DNA from: Flavobacteriales bacterium
GTDB taxonomy: Bacteria > Bacteroidota > Bacteroidia > Flavobacteriales_D > Crocinitomicaceae
NCBI GenBank assembly: GCA_947474675.1
Contig: CANJKA010000025.1
Location: 1 to 38,459 of the forward strand
Length of the DNA: 38,459 bases
Direction of reading: 5' to 3'
Every line of letters starts with the position of its first letter. Positions within the stretch are counted from its first letter, which is position 1. The position numbers and the translations under genes were made by a program. This document shows positions 34,455 through 38,459 of this stretch, one piece after another. The notes under the pieces are model-generated. The model was not told the DNA's origin. It saw nothing but the letters and a program-made list of their open reading frames with translations, and did no database searches.

Positions 34455-35105
34455 TTATTTTAAACCTATTTCTTTAAATTCTTCATTTTTAAGACTTACC
34501 CAAGAAGCCTTGCCTTTTTTTGGTTGAATTACAATATACTTCCAATTCTCACCAAAACCTTGATCCTTTAATAATTTAAGCCAAACTAGTTGATCAATTT
34601 TCTTGTCCGAGTCAACAATTACCATGTGTTTATCATTCACTAACAAAAGAAAACTACGCTTCTGAAAATTTATTTTTTGTCCAATTTCAATTGTTTTACA
34701 TTTTGGCCCAAAACAATCTAATAAATTATAAAAAGCAGTAGTTGTTTTTAATGAATCTTTAAATGTCCAGTCCATAAAACTGATTGAATCTGTCCCGATC
34801 TTCCAGAAGAATTTAAATTTACTTTTTGACTCAAAGCGATCAGCGAATAATTTTAAATCTAATGGATGAATTGAATCATGAGACAGGTTTAACGAATCAA
34901 AAATACATTTATAGGAATTAGGAACAGAATCCATAAAAGAGATTGATTTAACTTCCTTTTCTTTAATTAAACCTCCTTCTTTATATCTTTTAGATGAGGG
35001 AATTAAGTCACTTAAATTAACAACATCTTCCTTCTTTTTTTCAGAACAAGAAAGAACAAGAGTAAAGCTTAAAAAAGTAAAAAAAATGTATCTTATAAAC
35101 GTCAT
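34455..35105 (-). CDS. Hypothetical lipoprotein, 216 residues
   Basis: Signal peptide with a lipobox (FTFLSFTLVLSC, lipidated Cys20) followed by a charged SEKKKEDV stretch, so it is a lipoprotein of the envelope. The mature part contains repeated SFMDSVPNSYKC, ADRFESKSKFKFFWKIGTDSISFMDWTFKD and a FGPKCKTIEIGQKINFQKRSFLLLVNDKHMVIVDS region with beta-strand character. No family recognised. A TAACTTTG box on the minus strand lies 7 bases before the ATG. The 110-residue gene follows 5 bases downstream. Confidence 0.78.
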   Translation of the reverse strand: MTFIRYIFFTFLSFTLVLSCSEKKKEDVVNLSDLIPSSKRYKEGGLIKEKEVKSISFMDSVPNSYKCIFDSLNLSHDSIHPLDLKLFADRFESKSKFKFFWKIGTDSISFMDWTFKDSLKTTTAFYNLLDCFGPKCKTIEIGQKINFQKRSFLLLVNDKHMVIVDSDKKIDQLVWLKLLKDQGFGENWKYIVIQPKKGKASWVSLKNEEFKEIGLK

Positions 35106-35112
35106 GGCACAT

Positions 35113-35120
35113 CAAAGTTA
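35113..35120 (-). promoter_or_regulatory. -7 box TAACTTTG before the lipoprotein gene
   Basis: Perfect TAnnTTTG on the minus strand ending 7 bases before the start codon at 35105; the transcript leader would be only one or two bases. There is no clear -33 TTG. Confidence 0.5.
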
Positions 35121-35163
35121 ATTGAAAGAAATTGAAAATCTACCATATCTTGAACAGTATTCG

Positions 35164-35171
35164 TATTTTTG
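35164..35171 (+). promoter_or_regulatory. Candidate -7 box TATTTTTG upstream of ispH
   Basis: Perfect TAnnTTTG match on the plus strand 70 bases before the ispH start. The -33 TTG is at a poor spacing (11 bases), so this is a weaker assignment. Confidence 0.35.
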
Positions 35172-35241
35172 TAACTCCAAACTTTGATTCTTGATGAAAT
35201 GAAAAGGACAAATATGAATTGAAAACCTCAAAACTAAAAAA

Positions 35242-36438
35242 ATGAAACAATTTGAAATTCCAGAATTTTACCGCTCACCTATAATAAGTGAAGTTAAAGC
35301 AAAAAGAAAGTTGGAAGATCCACGCAAAAAAGACTTTAGTCCAACTCTACTCGATTATGGTAAAGTTAGATTTTTAATTGCTCGTCATTTTGGTTTTTGT
35401 TACGGGGTTGAAAATGCAATAGAGATTTCCTATAAAGCAATAAATGAAAATCCAGATAAACGCATTTTCTTATTAAGCCAAATGATTCATAATCCAGATG
35501 TTAATGCTGATTTATTGAGTTATGGAATTACTTTTATTCAAGATACTTCAGGAAATCAATTAATTCCTTGGACAGAAATAAATAAAGAAGATATTGTAAT
35601 CATTCCTGCGTTTGGAACCACTGTTGAAATTGAAAAGACATTAACAGATATTGGGGTAAACGTAGCTAAATACAATACAACTTGTCCTTTTGTAGAAAAA
35701 GTTTGGAACCGTTCAGAAACGTTAGGTACTAAAAATCACACAATTATAATTCATGGTAAGCATAGTCACGAAGAGACGAGAGCTACTTTTTCTAGAAGTA
35801 ATCAAAATGCCCCAGCACTTGTTTTAAAAGATATGGAAGAAGCTAAATTACTAGCAAAAGTGATATTAGGAGAAACTTCTTCATCTGAATTTTACATCCA
35901 ATTTAAAGGAAAGCATTCTGAAAATTTTATTCCCGAAACTGATTTACAAAAAATTGGAGTTGTGAATCAAACAACTATGTTAGCTACTGAAACGCAAGAG
36001 ATAACAGATTTCTTAAGAGAGGTAATGATACAAAAATACGGTTCCGAATTATTATCAGAACACATAGCTGACACAAGAGACACTTTATGTTACGCTACTA
36101 ATGATAATCAATCAGCAACACTTGGATTATTAAAAGAAGAAGCAGATTTAGCCATTGTAGTTGGGGGATATAATAGTTCAAACACAACACATTTGGTAGA
36201 ATTATTGGAGCCAAAATTCAAAACATATTTCATTCAATCTGAAGCAAGTATAAAAGATTTAGAAACAATTTCTTCATTTGATATTCATTCAAAAAAAGTT
36301 ATTGAATTAGATTCATTTTTACCTCAAGAAGATAAAATCACAACGATTATTATTACTTCGGGTGCTTCTTGTCCAGATTCTATTGTGGAAGGTGTGATTC
36401 AGAAAGTTTTGAAGCTTTCAGGTGTTTCAGTTGGATAG
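35242..36438 (+). CDS. ispH: 4-hydroxy-3-methylbut-2-enyl diphosphate reductase
   Basis: [4Fe-4S] enzyme of the last MEP-pathway step, giving IPP and DMAPP. At 398 residues it is longer than the roughly 316-residue enterobacterial form and resembles the long form seen in cyanobacteria and plants. Cluster ligands are Cys53 (HFGFCYGVENA), Cys148 (NTTCPFVEKVW) and Cys283 (DTLCYATNDNQ); the conserved HGKHSHEETRA and TSGASCPDSIVEGV segments are also present. The first about 40 residues are an extra N-terminal segment of the long form. Monocistronic, in the divergent region next to the lipoprotein gene. Confidence 0.96.
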   Translation: MKQFEIPEFYRSPIISEVKAKRKLEDPRKKDFSPTLLDYGKVRFLIARHFGFCYGVENAIEISYKAINENPDKRIFLLSQMIHNPDVNADLLSYGITFIQDTSGNQLIPWTEINKEDIVIIPAFGTTVEIEKTLTDIGVNVAKYNTTCPFVEKVWNRSETLGTKNHTIIIHGKHSHEETRATFSRSNQNAPALVLKDMEEAKLLAKVILGETSSSEFYIQFKGKHSENFIPETDLQKIGVVNQTTMLATETQEITDFLREVMIQKYGSELLSEHIADTRDTLCYATNDNQSATLGLLKEEADLAIVVGGYNSSNTTHLVELLEPKFKTYFIQSEASIKDLETISSFDIHSKKVIELDSFLPQEDKITTIIITSGASCPDSIVEGVIQKVLKLSGVSVG

Positions 36439-36456
36439 TAGGATACGATTATTTAA

Positions 36457-36651
36457 CCACAGAGTACACGGAGTTTAAAAACAGAGTTTCACTGAGTTTT
36501 TTTTTTCACTTCACAAAACTAAATTCTGTGATACTCCTTTTAAAACTCTGTGCCCTCTGTTTTTAAAGACAGAGTTTCGCTGAGTTTATTTTTCACTTCT
36601 CATAACTAAACTCTGTTATACTCCTTAATAAAAACTCTGCGTACTCTGTGT
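36457..36651. repeat. CCACAGAG-type tandem/inverted repeat
   Basis: Two direct copies of an about 80-base unit (36481-36560 and 36569-36649, clearly similar, starting ACAGAGTTTCRCTGAGTTT) are preceded by ACCACAGAGTACACGGAG. Within each copy CAGAGTTT pairs with AAACTCTG downstream, and the block ends ACTCTGTG, so the whole can fold as nested hairpins. It is non-coding and lies between ispH and the pyrRB promoter; a degraded relative lies at 15058-15130. Confidence 0.8.
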
Positions 36652-36695
36652 TAAAAAAAAACAACCAACCCATCATTATATTTTTTAATTATTCT

Positions 36696-36703
36696 TATAT
36701 TTG
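36696..36703 (+). promoter_or_regulatory. -7 box TATATTTG directly before pyrR
   Basis: Perfect TAnnTTTG ending 5 bases before the pyrR ATG at 36709, so the mRNA would begin at or next to the start codon. There is no TTG at N19. Confidence 0.55.
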
Positions 36704-36708
36704 CATCG

Positions 36709-37257
36709 ATGGAAAAGCAAACTATTCTTAATACAAGACATTTTGAGTTGACTCTAAATCGTCTTTGCTATGAACTCATCGAAACCCATTCCGATTTTTC
36801 TAATACTGTTCTAATTGGCCTACAACCTCGTGGAATAAATGTTGTAAAACGTTTAAAAATTCAATTAGAAGCAATATTAAAAAAAGAAATTGTTTGTGGA
36901 AATCTAGATATCACTTTTTATAGAGATGATTTTAGACGACGAGAAAAATCAATCATACCAAGTACAACCAATATCGATTTTGTCATCGAAAACAAAAATG
37001 TTGTATTGATAGATGATGTATTATATACTGGAAGAACAATTCGATCAGGATTAGATGCATTATTAGCATTTGGAAGACCAAATAAAGTTGAATTACTGAC
37101 ATTAATTGACAGAAGATTTCAACGAGACCTTCCTATACAAGCAAATTATGTAGGAAAAGCAATTGACACATTATTATCTGAACGTGTCTCTGTTGAATGG
37201 AAAGAAATTGAAGGAGAAGATAAAATAGTTTTGTATACACCGGAAAACAATGGATAA
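36709..37257 (+). CDS. pyrR: PyrR-type uracil phosphoribosyltransferase / pyr regulator
   Basis: A 182-residue PyrR-family protein. The PRPP-binding motif VVLIDDVLYTGRTIRSGLDAL (about 103-123) and the NTVLIGLQPRGINVVKRL, LDITFYRDDFRRRE and LIDRRFQRDLPIQANYVGKAI segments are typical. PyrR makes UMP from uracil and, in Firmicutes, binds pyr mRNA leaders to promote attenuation. Here a -7 box sits 5 bases before the ATG, leaving no leader in which PyrR could act, so its regulatory role in this organism is open. Its last 8 bases overlap the pyrB start (ATGGATAA), a tight translational coupling. Confidence 0.93.
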   Translation: MEKQTILNTRHFELTLNRLCYELIETHSDFSNTVLIGLQPRGINVVKRLKIQLEAILKKEIVCGNLDITFYRDDFRRREKSIIPSTTNIDFVIENKNVVLIDDVLYTGRTIRSGLDALLAFGRPNKVELLTLIDRRFQRDLPIQANYVGKAIDTLLSERVSVEWKEIEGEDKIVLYTPENNG

Positions 37258-38179
37258 TTTAAGCGTCGAACACCTTACGGGAATAAAAGATTTAACACGT
37301 AATGACATTGAATTAATTTTCAAAACGGCAGATAGCTTTAAAGAAGTTATCAATAGACCAATTAAAAAAGTTCCTTCTTTACGTGACATTACTATAGCTA
37401 ATCTCTTTTTTGAAAATTCAACAAGAACAAGATTATCTTTCGAACTTGCTGAAAAAAGACTATCTGCAGATGTTATCAATTTTAGTGCATCTAGTAGTTC
37501 AGTAAAAAAAGGAGAAACATTAATAGATACAGTTAATAATATCTTAGCCATGAAAGTGGATATGGTTGTAATGCGTCACCCAAATCCAGGAGCTGCTAAA
37601 TTTTTATCTGAACGAATTGGAGCAAAAGTAGTCAATGCAGGAGATGGAACACATGAACATCCAACTCAAGCATTATTAGATGCTTTTTCAATAAGAGAAC
37701 GATTAGGTTCTGTTGAAGGAAAAAAAGTAGTCATTGTTGGAGACATACTTCATTCACGTGTTGCTCTTTCGAACATCTATTGCTTGCAAAAATTAGGAGC
37801 TGAAGTTATGGTTTGCGGTCCAACAACTTTAATCCCAAAATACATTCATGAACTAGGTGTAAAAGTTGAACACAACCTAAGAGCAGCCTTAGAATGGTGC
37901 GATGTAGCAAATATGCTTCGTATTCAATTGGAACGACAAGAAATTAAATACTTCCCTTCTTTAAGAGAATATTCGATGCAATTTGGGTTGACCAAAGAAA
38001 TATTAGACTCTCTTTCTAAAGAAATAATTGTTATGCATCCTGGACCAATTAATCGAGGTGTAGAAATCACAAGTGACGTGGCAGATTCCAAACAATCCGT
38101 TATTTTACAACAAGTTGAAAACGGAGTAGCAATTAGAATGGCAGTTATTTACTTATTGGCTTCAAAAATTGACCGTTAG
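37250..38179 (+). CDS. pyrB: Aspartate carbamoyltransferase catalytic subunit
   Basis: A 309-residue enzyme forming carbamoyl aspartate, the committed step of pyrimidine synthesis. The carbamoyl-phosphate site FFENSTRTRLSFE (Ser57-Thr58-Arg59-Thr60) and HEHPTQALLDAF, plus VVIVGDILHSRVA, the MHPGPINRGVEI loop and the Arg/Gln residues of the aspartate site, are intact. There is no pyrI directly downstream; the next frame begins 200 bases later. It is co-transcribed with pyrR. Confidence 0.97.
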   Translation: MDNLSVEHLTGIKDLTRNDIELIFKTADSFKEVINRPIKKVPSLRDITIANLFFENSTRTRLSFELAEKRLSADVINFSASSSSVKKGETLIDTVNNILAMKVDMVVMRHPNPGAAKFLSERIGAKVVNAGDGTHEHPTQALLDAFSIRERLGSVEGKKVVIVGDILHSRVALSNIYCLQKLGAEVMVCGPTTLIPKYIHELGVKVEHNLRAALEWCDVANMLRIQLERQEIKYFPSLREYSMQFGLTKEILDSLSKEIIVMHPGPINRGVEITSDVADSKQSVILQQVENGVAIRMAVIYLLASKIDR

Positions 38180-38355
38180 GTTTTGTTGTGAAACAAATTG
38201 CACAGAATTTAAGCCGTAATTTTATTTTTTATCAAGGCGTAAATGATGAAAATAGCCTACGTTATTTAAAGAGTTTACAACGATGAAAAAAAATAAAAGA
38301 ACAAGTAAAAATGTACAATTTATTTCATGACAATGCCTTGGTAATAAAATTTAAT

Positions 38356-38363
38356 TATATTTG
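38356..38363 (+). promoter_or_regulatory. -7 box TATATTTG for the gene at the window edge
   Basis: Perfect TAnnTTTG on the plus strand, 16 bases before the ATG at 38380. TTG at 38338-38340 is 15 bases upstream, shorter than the ideal spacing. It supports a real gene starting at 38380. Confidence 0.5.
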
Positions 38364-38379
38364 TCATAAACACAGTACA

Positions 38380-38459
38380 ATGAATTTTCAAACGATACAA
38401 AATAAACTGAGTGCCGTTATCAAATGTAACGTGGAAAAACTGACCGCATTAAATGCTCC
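38380..38459 (+). CDS. 5' end of a gene cut by the window edge
   Basis: An ATG at 38380 opens a frame of 26 complete codons running off the window (MNFQTIQNKLSAVIKCNVEK...). It is supported by a TATATTTG box 16 bases upstream and by higher codon quality than the preceding gap. The visible residues do not identify a family. Confidence 0.55.
   Translation, partial: MNFQTIQNKLSAVIKCNVEKLTALNA

Noticed and set aside
36457..36651. CRISPR array
   Set aside because: The repeats are imperfect, about 80 bases long and self-pairing, with no regular unique spacers and no cas genes.
38180..38379. Small gene or terminator after pyrB
   Set aside because: A weak TTTGTT/AACAAA hairpin near 38182-38200 has no T-run, and no frame of useful length is present; GCCGTAA/GGCGTAA words here are too short to call a repeat.

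Overview
The window looks like chromosome from an AT-rich member of the Bacteroidota, most likely a flavobacterium-type organism. Three things point that way: a secreted protein with a type IX secretion (T9SS) C-terminal sorting domain, a DUF5686 outer-membrane-type protein, and promoters of the phylum's TTG / TAnnTTTG (-33/-7) type. Genus cannot be decided from the sequence. I see no prophage, transposase, CRISPR array, tRNA or rRNA.

Layout. 1-8.3 kb: a small hypothetical gene, then a minus-strand block of cell-surface genes (DUF5686 protein, a T9SS-exported 904-residue protein with a small partner, and a membrane-anchored TPR/HTH regulator). 8.4-11.4 kb: glyA and a DinB/NlpC-P60 pair. 11.5-15.0 kb: plus-strand surE, a small membrane protein, lpxB and a SpoIID/LytB-domain protein. 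15.2-16.7 kb: dnaA on the minus strand, divergent from a plus-strand run of acyl-CoA thioesterase, arginase/formimidoylglutamase-type hydrolase and a membrane patatin-like lipase. 20.7-21.4 kb: a 712-bp gene-free gap holding two related, terminator-ended, apparently non-coding transcription units. 21.4-24.1 kb: a receiver / adenylate cyclase / HD fusion, a cobalamin adenosyltransferase and a DUF2795 protein. 24.2-33.1 kb: minus-strand genes with a surface-sugar and nucleotide flavour (heptose epimerase, deoxynucleoside kinase, GH3-like protein, YwqK-like repeat protein, thioesterase, CapD/FlaA1-type sugar dehydratase/epimerase, polysaccharide-deacetylase-like protein), interrupted by a 32-codon single-membrane-span gene with its own promoter and terminator. 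33.1-38.5 kb: small hypothetical genes, a CYTH protein, ispH, pyrR-pyrB and the first codons of one more gene.

Most genes are housekeeping or envelope genes. lpxB, hldD, the CapD-like enzyme and the deacetylase-like protein all serve lipid A, LPS or surface glycan; SpoIID and NlpC/P60 act on peptidoglycan; pyrR/pyrB, the deoxynucleoside kinase and surE touch nucleotide metabolism.

The most interesting features are (i) the pair of paralogous candidate small RNAs at 20.89-20.99 and 21.17-21.27 kb on the minus strand, (ii) the 32-residue membrane microprotein gene at 28.33-28.43 kb, (iii) a set of -7 boxes lying only 3-7 bases before start codons, which suggests leaderless mRNAs, including one for pyrR, and (iv) the REC-cyclase-HD fusion. 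Intergenic gaps also carry dispersed CCACAGAG-type repeats and long inverted repeats.
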